A DNA stretch of 64,000 nt from Micromonospora sp. WMMD1155 (GCF_029581275.1 NZ_CP120742.1:6634501-6698500); one strand, 5' to 3'; counted from the first letter of the stretch, positions 1 through 9,354 are shown. Notes: generated from the sequence alone by a model not told the origin. Numbers and translations are program-made.

Positions 1-477
1 ACCCGCGAACTCGCTGGCCCGTGTGGTCAACAGGGTCTGGCGGTCGTGCACGAAGACGTCGACTTCGTTGTTGGTGTCGCCGGGCACGAGGTTCGACGCG
101 TACGACGTGAAGGCCACGTACCGGCCGTTGCCGGAGATCGCCGTGGTGTACTCGGCCCCGTTGTTGGCCGGCTGCCCGTCCAGGCCACCGCTGACCAGGG
201 TGGTGGTGCCGGTCTCCGTGTCGCGGACGAAGATGTCCGTGTTCTGGTTCGTGTCGCCCGGGACGAGGTTGTCCGAGGTGGAGGCGAAGGCGACGTACCT
301 GCCGTCGTCGGAGATGTCCGACCCGCCGACCCCGCCGTTGCCGGGTGTGCCGTCGGTTGCCGCATCGACCAGGGCGATCGCATCCGGCTCGGCCGCGACG
401 GCGGGCACCGGCATCAGAAGCAGGGTGGACACGCCGGTGACCGCCACCAGGGCACGGACCGATCGAAAGGTACGCAT
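1..477 (-). CDS. Secreted TolB/WD40-like beta-propeller protein, C-terminus beyond window
   Basis: Only the first 159 residues are in the window; the gene runs off the left edge. The ATG is followed by a Sec signal peptide (basic start MRTFRSVR, a hydrophobic run, then a cleavage-like AVAAEP near residue 30). The mature part shows two repeats of the pattern DISDDGRYVAFAS / AISGNGRYVAFTS followed by NLVPGDTN and a D-hydrophobic-FV-x-D strand. These are typical blades of TolB/PD40 beta-propeller proteins, which are usually exported binding or scaffold proteins. No enzymatic residue is visible in the part seen. The downstream neighbours are on the same strand but 117 bases away, so it is probably a separate transcription unit. 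The family call is good, but the function is unknown. Confidence 0.8.
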   Translation of the reverse strand, partial: MRTFRSVRALVAVTGVSTLLLMPVPAVAAEPDAIALVDAATDGTPGNGGVGGSDISDDGRYVAFASTSDNLVPGDTNQNTDIFVRDTETGTTTLVSGGLDGQPANNGAEYTTAISGNGRYVAFTSYASNLVPGDTNNEVDVFVHDRQTLLTTRASEFAG

Positions 478-594
478 GGCCGCAGAGCCTAGCGAGCCGG
501 GGCCGCCGATGATGTCCCGTGACGGCATCGCGGTGAACTGGCAGCGCTCTTCGACCGTTGGCTGAGGCGCACCTGAGGCTCCCCAGGCAGGTGT

Positions 595-1125
595 TCACTC
601 CTCGTCCTGCCACCTACGCAGATCCGTCTGGTCGTGATAGGGCATGCGGTCCGGCGTGGTGATGAACTCCATCGTCGTGCCCCACGGCGTACGGCAGTAG
701 CAGACCCTGTTTCCCGGACCCTGTTCAGTCGTATAAGGAATCGGGCGAGGCTCCGTGAGGGGGGTGCCTCCGGCCCTTCTGAGGCGCTCGACCGATGCGT
801 CGATGTCGTCGGTGTAGAGGCCGAAGTGCGTGATGCCGAAGTCGCTCGGTCGAACCGGCTCGGCTTGTTGGGGGCCGTGCATCTCGAACAGCTCGAAGTC
901 GGGTCCGGTTCCGATCTTGACCATCGCCTGCGCGCGCACGACCGTTCCCGGGTGAGCACCAACGGCCCGCTCGAATTCGGGCCCCTGCCGAGGCGGATCC
1001 TCCGGCCCGAAGGACTGATAGATAACCTGGGCGCCGAATGCTTCCACGAAGAACGTCTTCGCGGCTTCGATGTCGGGCACCGTGATGCCGATGTGGTTGA
1101 CGCCGCGTATGACAGGTGCGCTCAT
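595..1125 (-). CDS. VOC (glyoxalase/dioxygenase fold) family protein
   Basis: This is a 176-residue single-chain VOC protein. The opening VNHIGITVPDIEAAKTFF is the usual first beta-alpha-beta unit, with His11 as a likely metal ligand. The second half repeats the fold (GITHFGLYTDDIDASVERL, then CYCRTPWGTTMEFI, whose Glu is a candidate ligand). The sequence resembles actinobacterial proteins named as lactoylglutathione lyase or bleomycin-resistance-like, but the substrate cannot be read from it. The start ATG has the AG-rich sequence AAGGGAAAG upstream. It follows the alpha/beta hydrolase on the same strand by 46 bases, so the two probably form one small catabolic or detoxification operon. Confidence 0.85.
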   Translation of the reverse strand: MSAPVIRGVNHIGITVPDIEAAKTFFVEAFGAQVIYQSFGPEDPPRQGPEFERAVGAHPGTVVRAQAMVKIGTGPDFELFEMHGPQQAEPVRPSDFGITHFGLYTDDIDASVERLRRAGGTPLTEPRPIPYTTEQGPGNRVCYCRTPWGTTMEFITTPDRMPYHDQTDLRRWQDEE

Positions 1126-1171
1126 GACAGCTTTCCCTTCTTGTCTGACCGATCGGCGCGATCGCAGAGTG

Positions 1172-2020
1172 TCACTTGGCTTCGAGGAAATCGGTCAGAG
1201 CGCTCGCGACCTCATCCGGCCGCTCCTCCGCGAGATAGTGGCTGGACCGCGCGACCGGGCCGCCCGTCACGTTGCCGGCGAACTCCTTGAGCATCGGCAC
1301 CATCTGCGCACCGAAGCGCTGGTCCCCGCCGAGACCCAGCACCGGTATATCCAGCGGTTGCTTCTTGTACTCGAGCGCGGCCGCATGGTCGGCGGCGAGG
1401 GTCCGATACCACTCCAGACCGCCGCGAGTGCGGCCAGGGAGCGCCATCGCCTTCGCGTAGATGTCGATGTCCGCCGGATCAAAGGTGCTGTGGTCGTAGA
1501 ACCGCTCAGCCATGAAGGTCGACACGTAGTCATACTCACGGCCGTGGATCAGGCGCTCGGGTAGATCCCGGTTCGTGTGGAAGCTGAAGTGCCAGAGGCT
1601 CGCGGTCGCCGCCTCCCATCCGGTCCAGCCGGGGAGCGGAACGTCGAGGACGGCCAGGTGGGTGACAGCCTGCCGATAGCTGGCGGCCTGCGGCAGGGCG
1701 ACCATCCCGCCGATGTCGTGTCCGCACACGGCGTAGCGTTCATGCCCGAGGGCAACCATGACGTCGTGCGCGTCGCGCGCCATCGTCGCCTTGTCGTAGC
1801 CGTCGAGCGGGCAGTCGGAGAAGCCCGCGCCGCGCAGATCGATGGCCACCACGCTGAAACGCTCGGCCAGCAGCGGCATCACACGGTGCCAACCCCACCA
1901 CGTTTCCGGCCAGCCGTGCAGCAGAAGGACCGGCGGGCCCGAGCCCCCCGTGACAGCGTTGATCTTGATGCCATTCACCGGCATTAGCTGCTGGGTGAAC
2001 CCCGTCAAAGCTGCGATCAT
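1172..2020 (-). CDS. Alpha/beta hydrolase, epoxide hydrolase-like
   Basis: This 282-residue protein has the classic epoxide hydrolase/haloalkane dehalogenase layout. The oxyanion motif HGWPETWWGWHRVMP sits near residue 35. The nucleophile elbow region reads GHDIGGMVA, where the Asp after His is the likely nucleophile, as in epoxide hydrolases. A cap domain follows, and a late SSHYLAEERPDEV supplies the catalytic His. The start was set at the ATG preceded by GGAAAG; a TTG 16 codons upstream in the same frame is less likely. It lies upstream of the VOC protein on the same strand. The reaction class is well supported, but the natural substrate is unknown. Similar proteins are often labelled fluoroacetate or haloacetate dehalogenase. 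Confidence 0.85.
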   Translation of the reverse strand: MIAALTGFTQQLMPVNGIKINAVTGGSGPPVLLLHGWPETWWGWHRVMPLLAERFSVVAIDLRGAGFSDCPLDGYDKATMARDAHDVMVALGHERYAVCGHDIGGMVALPQAASYRQAVTHLAVLDVPLPGWTGWEAATASLWHFSFHTNRDLPERLIHGREYDYVSTFMAERFYDHSTFDPADIDIYAKAMALPGRTRGGLEWYRTLAADHAAALEYKKQPLDIPVLGLGGDQRFGAQMVPMLKEFAGNVTGGPVARSSHYLAEERPDEVASALTDFLEAK

Positions 2021-2071
2021 GATCGCTTTCCAGTCAGATGGTGACGTTGGAACAGAGCCCGCGGCCAACGC

Positions 2072-2221
2072 TCAGGGCTGGTCGACATCGGTGGCGATCG
2101 TGATGTCGCGCCAGGCGTCGATAGCGCTGCTGTCGCCGCGACGAACCGTCACATCGGCCATGATTGAGCAGTTCTCAGGCGTCTCAGACCAAGCTACCGC
2201 GACCAGGTAGGTCCCGGGCAC
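2072..2221 (-). CDS. Short hypothetical ORF or gene remnant
   Basis: An open stretch of about 49 codons reads like protein, with GTYLVAVAWSETPE, then a VTVRRGDSSAIDAW segment, ending in TDVDQP. It has normal codon bias for this genome and lies between the broken regulator and the hydrolase. No convincing Shine-Dalgarno site precedes the GTG, and the frame stays open upstream only across the 3' end of the regulator. It may be a genuine small protein, or the 3' remnant of a gene lost when this accessory region was rearranged. I do not recognise a family. Codon appearance is the only support. Confidence 0.3.
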   Translation of the reverse strand: MPGTYLVAVAWSETPENCSIMADVTVRRGDSSAIDAWRDITIATDVDQP

Positions 2222-2750
2222 GTAACCGGTCAGGTCCCGTCTGAGTCTCACCGGGTGAGGCCGACCAGCGTCGCCAGTCGCGCCACGCCGGCCGGCGCCG
2301 GCTGCGTCCGGGCGACATCCGCGATGACGGTACGCGCCGACGCCCGGCACCGAACCTCAGCGGGCGCGACACTGTCCGCGTCCACCAGGGCGCGGGCCGC
2401 CCCGCGCACGTCACCCAGGTGCAGGTAAGCCCGCGCGACGTCGACCAGGTACGCACCCCGATACTCGGCCGGCAACCGCCGCCACCCTTCCCGCCGCACG
2501 ACGCTTGAGTGCCTCCGCAACGCCTCTGCGGCGTCACCCCGTTGTGCCGCAATGAGAACCCGGGCCAGCTCGACGGCGACCGGCCCGAAGTTGGTGCGGT
2601 GCGTGTCGTCGTACCTCCTCAGGCTGGCGGCGACGCCCGCGGCCCGGTCGGTCAGCTCGTCGGCGCGGCGATGCTCGCCGCATCCGGCGGCGGCCAGCGC
2701 CGCCTGCACCAGCAACGTCCCACCCACCGCCCTCCCCCGATGCTCGCCCT

Positions 2751-2822
2751 GCCCCCCACCCCCACCCCCACCCCCACCCCCGCCCCCGCCCCTCGCCCTC
2801 GCCCTCGCCCTCGCCCTCGCCA
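2751..2822. repeat. Hexanucleotide microsatellite inside the broken regulator
   Basis: On the plus strand a run of CCCCCA units (about five) grades into CCCCCG and then about five copies of TCGCCC, ending at the edge of the palindrome. It forms one block with the inverted repeat at 2824-2884. The whole insert separates two halves of a regulator gene. Such hexamer runs can change length by slippage. Six-base steps would not alter the reading frame, so the frame change lies elsewhere in the insert. Confidence 0.85.
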
Positions 2823-2823
2823 C

Positions 2824-2884
2824 GTTGATCATGAGGTTGACGGGCGGTTTGATCTCCACCAGACCCGCCAACCTCATGATCGAC
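2824..2884. repeat. 61-bp imperfect palindrome (REP-like element)
   Basis: Two 21-base arms, GTTGATCATGAGGTTGACGGG and its near-complement ending TCATGATCGAC, flank about 19 bases. They differ at only two positions, both of which still allow G-U pairs in RNA. It sits exactly where the homology of the XRE/TPR regulator breaks off. It differs in sequence from the 78-bp family elsewhere in this window but has the same compact mirror structure. Confidence 0.85.
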
Positions 2885-3527
2885 GGGGTGGGACTGGGGC
2901 GCGAGGAGGCGGTTCGCCGTTGGGAGGGCCGCCTTTAGGGCCAGGGGGTTGCGGTTGTTGGCGCGGAGGGCCTGGGTTACCGAGATGGTTGCGCTTGCCG
3001 CCAGGATCGGGTCGTCGCCGGCGGCGGACATCGCGCGGTCTGCGGCCAGCCAGGCGAGGTCGGCCTCGCCGAGCTTGACCAGCAGCGACGAGGTGATGCG
3101 GTACGCCTGCACCAGCACCTCTGCTTTCTGCGCGGCCCGAGCGGCGTCGAGCAGACCCGGCAGCAGACGCACCAACTGTCCGTAGTGCGCGTGCTGGTAG
3201 GTCAACCAGGCATGCCCAACCTGCCGCCTCAGCTCGTCCGTCTGCGGTGGAGCCTGCGGGATGTCGTAGCGGGCGAGCGCTGCCCGGATGTCGTCCACCC
3301 CGTCCGGCGTGCCCGCCGGGGTGCTGGGCGGCTGGCCGAGTAGCACCTCCGGCTCTACCCGCAGGACGTGGGCCAGTTCCTGGATCACCGAGTACCGGTC
3401 CAGGGTGCGGGCACCCCGCTCGATCTTGTCCACCCAGCTCTTCGACCTGCGCAACCGGTCGGCAAGCATCTGCTGCGTCATCGACCGCCGCACCCGCCAC
3501 CGGGCCACGCGTCGGCCGATCGGGAGG

Positions 3528-3689
3528 TCATCGTTGGTCACGCCGCCACCGCCGGTCCGGGACCGCGCGGGTCGTGTCGTCAACGGGTACGCGCTCCGCC
3601 TCGGCCTGGGCCAGAAGGCGCTGCTTGGCAGCCTCCCGCTCGGCCGCCTCAAACTGCTCGCCTCGATTTGCTGACCCGTCGCCGTGCAT
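3528..3689 (-). CDS. Small charged protein (53 aa) coupled to the regulator
   Basis: An ATG preceded five bases upstream by GGAGGTGG opens a 53-codon frame beginning MHGDGSANRGEQFEAAERE and ending RRWRRDQR. It is rich in Glu, Arg and Ala and predicted to be helical, with no signal peptide or membrane segment. Its TGA lies 13 bases beyond the GTG start of the XRE/TPR regulator, so the two overlap and are probably translationally coupled. The good ribosome binding site and overlap make it more credible than a chance frame. I do not recognise a family. A leader peptide or a partner of the regulator are both possible. Confidence 0.55.
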   Translation of the reverse strand: MHGDGSANRGEQFEAAEREAAKQRLLAQAEAERVPVDDTTRAVPDRRWRRDQR

Positions 3690-3913
3690 AGCCACCTCCG
3701 TCAGCCCGGTATGCGACGCTCAGACTTCGCCGACACCCAGGACACCTGCGATTAGCGAAGCGGGCTGCCGATCAACGGACCAGATGGCAAGTAATGCGCT
3801 CGCTTGCGCTGCTCAGGACGTGGGTTGCGCAGGGTTGCGCGGGTCCCCATAGGACTTCGGCAGCCCATAGGCTCGTCACTGTTGGTAGTTGACTGATGCC
3901 TGGAGGCGGATCG
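3690..3913. promoter_or_regulatory. Divergent intergenic region between two TPR regulators
   Basis: This 224-base gap separates leftward (small ORF/XRE) and rightward (TPR regulator/NUDIX) transcription units, so it should carry both promoters. It contains two short direct repeats: GGGTTGCGC twice in tandem near 3828-3840, and CCCATAGG twice about 18 bases apart (near 3847 and 3865). Both could be operator half-sites for the regulators that flank the gap. No clear -10/-35 pair was identified. Confidence 0.4.
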
Positions 3914-5272
3914 ATGGCGCGACCGGTGACGAACACGGCGTTCGAAGGGCTTTTGCTGGCCGCCGGTTACGCCAACTCTCACGCTGCCTTTGCCCGACAG
4001 CTCAATCACACCGGCCGCGACCAGGGCACCTGGCGGTACGACGCCGCCAGCGTCTACTGGTGGTTGCGCGGTCGCCGGCCTGGTGAGCACGTGCAGGCCG
4101 CGATGGCCGAGACACTGGCCCGCAAGCTCGGTCGCTCGGTCGGTGTGACCGAGCTGGGCTTTGGAACGGCCGAGAGCATCAACATGTGTGTTTACCCTGC
4201 GACCGTCGCTGGGGCGATTGATACCGCCGAACTGATTTGGACGAGGTTGGCCAAGCGCCTCAACCATCAGGACAGCGGGGTGTTCGACAGCGGCAAAGCG
4301 CTAGAGGCCGCGCTTGGCTGGCGGTATGACCTGCCCGACAAGGCGGTCAGCCGGAGCGGCCGGCAACAGGTCACCTCCACAGATGTTCAATCGCTGTACG
4401 CGCTGGCCGACCATTTCACCGATCTCGACCGACGTCACGGCAGCGGCTCTCCACGTACGCGTGCTGTCATGGCCGACTTCCTGGTGCGTCAGGTCGCGCC
4501 CATGCTGCACGGCACCTACACCGATGCCGTGGGGCGCGACCTCATGCGCGCAGCGGCGACGCTCTCCGGCCAACTCGCCTTCATGTCGTACGACGCGGGC
4601 GAACATGCCATGGCCCAACATCATGTGACGCTCGGCATACGGCTCGCCAAGGCTGCCGACGACCGCCTCTACGGTGCGCACCTGCTGGCCAATCTCGCCA
4701 CACAGGCTGTGTTCGTGGGGCACGCCCGAGAGGCGGCCCGGCTTGTCGAAGCGGCTATCGATGGTGCCGGCCGCGCACCCGCCGCAGTCCTCGCTCGGCT
4801 GCACGCCACCGCAGCTACCGCCTACGGACAGTCAGGCGAGCGGCGTGCCTGCCAAACCGCCCTCACTAAGGCTGAGCGTGCTCTCGACCGGGCGGGCACA
4901 GATTCCGGCCCACGCTGGGTCGGCTACTTCAGCCCAGCTCACCTAGCCGGCGCCACGCTAAGGTCCCTGGGCGACCTGCACCTGTACACGCAGGCCCTTC
5001 GACACGCTCCCGACGCGCTCGACCTAGGCAGCCAGAACACCCGGACGCGCGCCCTACACACCGCCCTCGTTGCCATGACTTATGCCCGCGCTGGGGACAC
5101 CGACGCCGCCTGCGACTGGGCCTCCAAGCTCGGGCAGCATGCCACGGGAATCCACTCGGCGCGTGTCCGACAGCGCGTCCGCGAACTCGCTAACACGTTC
5201 AGCCCGCAGCAGGCATCACCCCAGGTCAACGAGGTCCTGCATACTCTCGCGGCCATGCCGGCAGCCATCTAG
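3914..5272 (+). CDS. Putative transcriptional regulator with C-terminal TPR-like repeats
   Basis: This is a 452-residue protein. The ATG at 3914 follows GGAGGCGG with ideal spacing and is preferred over an in-frame ATG six codons earlier. Residues 5-75 (AGYANSHAAFARQLNHTG, then WWLRGRRPGEHV) form a divergent helix-turn-helix like those in Streptomyces 'regulator' proteins. The rest is an alpha-helical TPR-type solenoid (for example AREAARLVEAAIDGAGRA, AGDTDAACDWASKL) with no enzymatic motif. Such proteins often pair with a small downstream effector. Here a NUDIX hydrolase starts 40 bases later on the same strand, very likely in the same operon. It is divergent from the broken XRE/TPR gene, and codon use is slightly less GC-rich than in the core genes. 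Confidence 0.75.
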   Translation: MARPVTNTAFEGLLLAAGYANSHAAFARQLNHTGRDQGTWRYDAASVYWWLRGRRPGEHVQAAMAETLARKLGRSVGVTELGFGTAESINMCVYPATVAGAIDTAELIWTRLAKRLNHQDSGVFDSGKALEAALGWRYDLPDKAVSRSGRQQVTSTDVQSLYALADHFTDLDRRHGSGSPRTRAVMADFLVRQVAPMLHGTYTDAVGRDLMRAAATLSGQLAFMSYDAGEHAMAQHHVTLGIRLAKAADDRLYGAHLLANLATQAVFVGHAREAARLVEAAIDGAGRAPAAVLARLHATAATAYGQSGERRACQTALTKAERALDRAGTDSGPRWVGYFSPAHLAGATLRSLGDLHLYTQALRHAPDALDLGSQNTRTRALHTALVAMTYARAGDTDAACDWASKLGQHATGIHSARVRQRVRELANTFSPQQASPQVNEVLHTLAAMPAAI

Positions 5273-5312
5273 AGCAAGAGCGCACCTAGACACATCCGCT
5301 AGCGTCACCGAG

Positions 5313-5858
5313 GTGACCTGGACGGAGCCCGCCACCTGGTACGCCAACCTGGCTTCCTTCTACGCCGCCGCTGCGGCCTTCATTACCGACCCGGACGGCA
5401 ACGTGCTGCTCGTCAAGCCCACTTACCGCGACCACTGGGCTTTCCCCGGCGGCTACGTGGATGAAGGCGAATACCCGCATGAGGCATGCGCCCGCGAGGT
5501 TCGCGAGGAGCTTGGGCTAACGGCGGAGGTGGGCAACCTCCTGGTCCTGGACTGGGCTCCTCCTGCCGGACAGCGGCCCCACGCGTTAGTCAGTTTCACA
5601 TTTGACTGTGGAGCGATCGCAAACCTTGACGGTGTCCAGTTGCTCGGACAGGAGCTAGAAGACATCGCCTTCTTCTCGGCGGAGGTTGCTGCACACCTAC
5701 TCCCAGGCAACGTTGCTCCACGCATCCGGTCTGCGTTGAACGCCCGACACCAGAACAGACCGGCCTACCTTGCCGGCGGCGCGACAGCCTCATCACTACG
5801 CTTAGATGCAACAGCGTGTCCCTCTGCCGCCTTGACTCAGAAACCGGAGACCCGGTAG
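5313..5858 (+). CDS. NUDIX hydrolase
   Basis: This 181-residue protein begins at a GTG (VTWTEPATWY). The full NUDIX box is present at about residues 50-72: GGYVDEGEYPHEACAREV followed by REELG, matching G-x5-E-x7-REUXEEXGU. That motif predicts Mg-dependent hydrolysis of a nucleoside diphosphate linked to some other moiety. The substrate is not evident. It follows the TPR regulator by 40 bases. NUDIX proteins next to such regulators are common in actinomycetes, and the regulator may act with the enzyme or respond to its substrate. The C-terminal 35 residues after RSALNARHQ look non-conserved. Confidence 0.85.
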   Translation: MTWTEPATWYANLASFYAAAAAFITDPDGNVLLVKPTYRDHWAFPGGYVDEGEYPHEACAREVREELGLTAEVGNLLVLDWAPPAGQRPHALVSFTFDCGAIANLDGVQLLGQELEDIAFFSAEVAAHLLPGNVAPRIRSALNARHQNRPAYLAGGATASSLRLDATACPSAALTQKPETR

Positions 5859-6028
5859 CGGTTTTACCTCCACAGGGAACCACTACAGAGGGTGACTTAT
5901 TCGCCGCTTGATACGAGGTGCCGGGTTGGCGATGCTCGTAAAGCTCTCGTCAGATGACCTTGAGATATTGTCACACCGCGTGCAAGATGGATCTCGCACC
6001 GGATTTGGATGTCTGCACTGGAGGTGTC

Positions 6029-8386
6029 GTGGCTGATCATCCCTTAACGCTGGACTCGGCGGTGGCCGAGTTCGGCCGAGCAGCCACAAACAAGCTCACA
6101 GACGTCGCGGTTCGAGGTGAGCCCGAAGATCAGCTCCGGGCACCCCTGGAAAAGCTGGTGAGTGACCTAGCGGCACTATGCAACCATCGTCGCGACCGGC
6201 TTAACCTTGTCGGGGAGACTTCGCTCGCTGACCTCCAGAGCCGGCCCGACTATGCAGTCACGTACTCGCACACTTTGGTTGGATTTATCGAAGTAAAAGC
6301 GCCAGGAATTGGTGCTGATCCTCGGAAATTTCGGCGGAAGCATGACAAAGAACAATGGGCCAAACTTCAGGCATTGCCGAATCTTATCTATACCGACGGG
6401 CTAGCATTCTCTCTTTGGCGCTACGGCGAACCAGCAGGCGAGATCGTCCGACTCAGCGGTGACCTAGCGTCCACTGGCGTTTTGACGGCTCCGAGGGCAC
6501 TGCTGTCGCTCTTCGAGGAATATCTCGGGTGGAGTCCCACGCCACCCCGAAGCCCTAAGCAGCTCGCCGAGACTACCGCGCGTCTATGTCGGCTGCTGCG
6601 ATCCGAGGTCGAAGAACAGTTGGCCCGCCAGGACCCAACCCTGACCGGACTCGCAAAGGACTGGCGGCACCTACTCTTCCCTGATGCCACCGACGGCCAA
6701 TTCGCGGACAGCTATGCTCAGGCAGTCACCTTCGGACTTCTGCTCGCACGTGCCCAAGGTATCGATCTCAACAAGGGAATCGACCCGGCAGCGAAGCTCC
6801 TCGCTAGCCGCCAGTCCCTCATAGGTACTGCAATGCGAGTCCTCACTGACCAGGTCATAAAGAGCCGAACACTTGCGACCTCTGTCGCCACATTGACCCG
6901 CGTGCTAGCAGTCGTCGATTGGCCAAAAATCTCGAAGGGTCGACCAGACGCATGGTTGTACTTTTACGAAGACTTCCTAGAGGAGTACGACAACAGTCTC
7001 CGCAAGCAGACAGGCTCATACTACACACCCGTGCCAGTCGTGCAGTCGATGACACGCCTCGTTGACGAGGCGTTACGTGGCCGTTTCGAGATGCCCGACG
7101 GCCTAGCCAACCAAAAAGTCAATCTAGTAGACCCGGCCATGGGTACTGGCACCTTCCTACTCGAAGTCGTGCGTTCGATTGGCCGGGCTGTCGCCGACGA
7201 CCTCGGCGAAGGAGCCGTTCCGGCAGCTGTGGCCGCAGCCTTGTGGCGGCTCGTAGGGTTCGAGCTTCAATTGGGTCCGTTCGCCGTGGCACAGCTGCGA
7301 ATCCTTGCCGAACTGGCTGAACTCGGCGCGAACCCGGAGCACATCAATCCCAGGCTATTCGTTACCAACACTTTGGGCAATCCTTTTGTGGAGGAGCAGA
7401 GCCTTGGCACCTGGTATGAGCCCATAGCGCAATCACGGCGGGAAGCCAATCGGATTAAGCGCGACGAAGGCGTGCTAGTTGTCCTTGGCAATCCACCCTA
7501 TAAAGACAAGTCCCACGGGAAGGGTGGCTGGGTCGAAGCAGGGAACCCCACCGCCGGGCAAGCGGCGCCACTAACGGATTTCATGCCACCGTCAGAATGG
7601 GGGGTCGGAGTGCATGCCAAGCACCTCTATAACCCCTACGTCTATTTCTGGCGATGGGCAACCTGGAAGGTTTTTGACCACCATGTTGACTCAGATCGCG
7701 GTGTTATTTGCCTCATTACCGTGGCCGGCTTCCTAGATGGTCCAGGGTTCCAGCGCATGCGCGATTACCTGCGCCGACGAGCTGACGCTGTTTGGGTCAT
7801 CGATTGCTCGCCTGAAGGCCACCAACCTCCAGTCAACACACGACTCTTTCAGGGCGTGCAACAACCGATCTGCATAACACTAGCCGTGCGGGACGGCAGC
7901 TCCGGCGCCGAAACACCAGCACCAGTCTATTTCCGAAGTCTGCAACCCGGAAATCGGAATGCAAAATTTTCCGAGCTAGCAGACGTTTCGCTTCAAGACG
8001 GAGGCTGGATAGAGTGCCCGTCAGATTTCCGGGCACCTTTCCTTCCGAAGGGTGGGGCTCGCTGGCTAAGCTATCCAACCTTGGACGATCTTCTACGTTA
8101 TTCCGGTTCAGGCACGATGACCGGCCGCACTTGGGTCATCGCCCCCGACCCGGAGAGTCTTCGCATGAGGTGGGATACCCTAGTTGCCGCACCGTCTGCG
8201 GAGAAGCCTGAGCTTATGCAGGAGCATCCCCGGGATCGCCATATCAATAAAGTGCTCATGGATGCCCTGCCCGGATTTGAGGCAACGAAAACTCCTATCA
8301 AAGATGAGTCTGGGCCCTGCTTAGAACCGGTCCGAATCGGCTTCCGGTCCTTCGATCGGCAATGGATCATTCCCGTAAGCGTCTAA
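6029..8386 (+). pseudogene. Type ISP restriction-modification enzyme, 5' part (frameshifted)
   Basis: This is a large single-chain restriction-methylation protein. From the GTG at 6029 (preceded by GGAGG), residues 74-90 carry a PD-(D/E)xK-like nuclease core: D74, then FIEVKAPG with E88 and K90. A helical coupler follows (LRKQTGSYYTPVPVV is the hallmark linker). Next come methyltransferase motif I DPAMGTGTF (368-376) and the N6-adenine motif IV NPPY (488-491). The C-terminal target-recognition region begins, but the frame stops after RSFDRQWIIP at 8386. The rest of the protein continues in the +1 frame at 8362-9354. GC content is clearly below that of the surroundings, with A/T-ending codons frequent, which points to horizontal acquisition. 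Nuclease and methylase motifs look intact. A truncated product might be made but would lack its specificity region. Confidence 0.8.
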
Positions 8387-9354
8387 TCAATCAACCCAAT
8401 CCAACCCTTTGGGCAGTTCGGTCGAGCACACAAATCTACTTGACCGCACCCCATGACACTGTTACATCTTCGGGTCCCGCCGCAACCTTTACAGCTGAAG
8501 TCCCCGATCTTCACCATTACAATGGTCGCGGCGGTCGTGCATTTCCGCTCTGGCTCGATCCTCACGGCACCATTCCGAACATTGTTCCTGGCCTGCTCGA
8601 TTTGCTCGCTCTTCGATATGGCGAGCCAGTCTCTCCCGAAGACCTATTCGCTTATATTGCTGCAGTCTTGGCTCACCCAGGATTCACGAAAACGTTTGCC
8701 GATGATCTCAGAGCGCCTGGTTTGAGAATGCCCATGACCGCCCAACCAGAATATTTCACCAAAGCGGTTGCGATTGGCAGGCGCGTCCTGTGGTTGCACA
8801 GTTATGGCCAACGGTTCGCAGATCATGGTGCCGATCGGCCTCGTCACACACCTCGCCTACCCCCAGACCGCACCCCTAAGGTACTTCCAAACGCAGCAAT
8901 TCCGTCCGATTCCGAACACATGCCAGATGCGCTCCAATACGACGCGGCTTCCCGTGAGTTGCGCGTCGGCACCGGCCGCATCGGCAATGTGACAGCTGCG
9001 ATGTGGTCGTACGAGGTATCTGGCGTTAACGTCCTCAACAAATGGTTCAGCTACCGGCGCAAGACTCGCGATCGTCCAGTGATGGGCGACCGGCGAACGT
9101 CTTCCCTTCTTGGCATCGGTCAACATCACTGGCCTGCTGATTACACCAGAGAATTGATCGACTTGCTCAATGTCCTGGCCCTACTCATCGACCTTGAACC
9201 AGAACAGGATTCGCTTTTAACACAAATTCGCGACGGGTCGCTAATCTCAGTGGAGGAGCTAACCGAAGCCGGGGTTCTGCCGGTGCCGCCCAAGCAGCGC
9301 AAGGTTTCCAAGCCATGGGAAGCAACCACGACCGAAACGGCTCGCCTTTGGTAG
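8362..9354 (+). pseudogene. Type ISP restriction-modification enzyme, 3' part (frameshifted)
   Basis: This frame encodes the missing C-terminal specificity region of the upstream gene. Matching sequence begins at KRLINQPNPTLWAV (about 8377), directly after QWIIP in the other frame. It continues with SSGPAATFTAEVPDLHHY, the FPLW and NIVPGLLDLL segments and ends at ETARLW. Restoring one base near 8373-8376, for example CCC-GAT-AAG, would join both parts into one chain of about 1,110 residues, the normal size of ISP enzymes. An in-frame ATG at 8362 exists but has no Shine-Dalgarno site and gives only a few extra non-matching residues. I therefore treat this as the tail of a frameshifted gene, not an independent subunit. 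A sequencing error is also possible. Confidence 0.8.

Larger units (their letters stand above)
2248..3541 (-). pseudogene. XRE-type helix-turn-helix regulator with TPR region, disrupted by repeat insertion
   Basis: The 5' part, from the GTG at 3541, encodes an N-terminal XRE helix-turn-helix (RRSMTQQMLADRLRRSKSWV, then KIERGARTLDRYSVI) followed by TPR-like helices. The frame then runs at about 2884 into an inverted repeat and GGGCGA-type hexamer runs, giving nonsense glycine/glutamate repeats. Regular sequence (GGTLLVQAALAAAGCGEHRR onward) resumes near 2735 in a different frame and continues to a TGA at 2248. Both halves together match the usual architecture of actinobacterial XRE/TPR regulators of about 400 residues, so one gene has been interrupted and frame-shifted. 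The N-terminal half may still be translated. The GTG start overlaps the end of the small ORF at 3528-3689, which suggests translational coupling. Confidence 0.75.

Noticed and set aside
5082..5312. Longer N-terminus for the NUDIX protein
   Set aside because: That stretch overlaps the regulator gene in another frame and is Ser/Arg-rich nonsense. The GTG at 5313 directly precedes the conserved region.
8362..9354. An independent restriction specificity subunit
   Set aside because: It joins seamlessly to the upstream protein with one added base, has no ribosome binding site, and ISP enzymes are single-chain.
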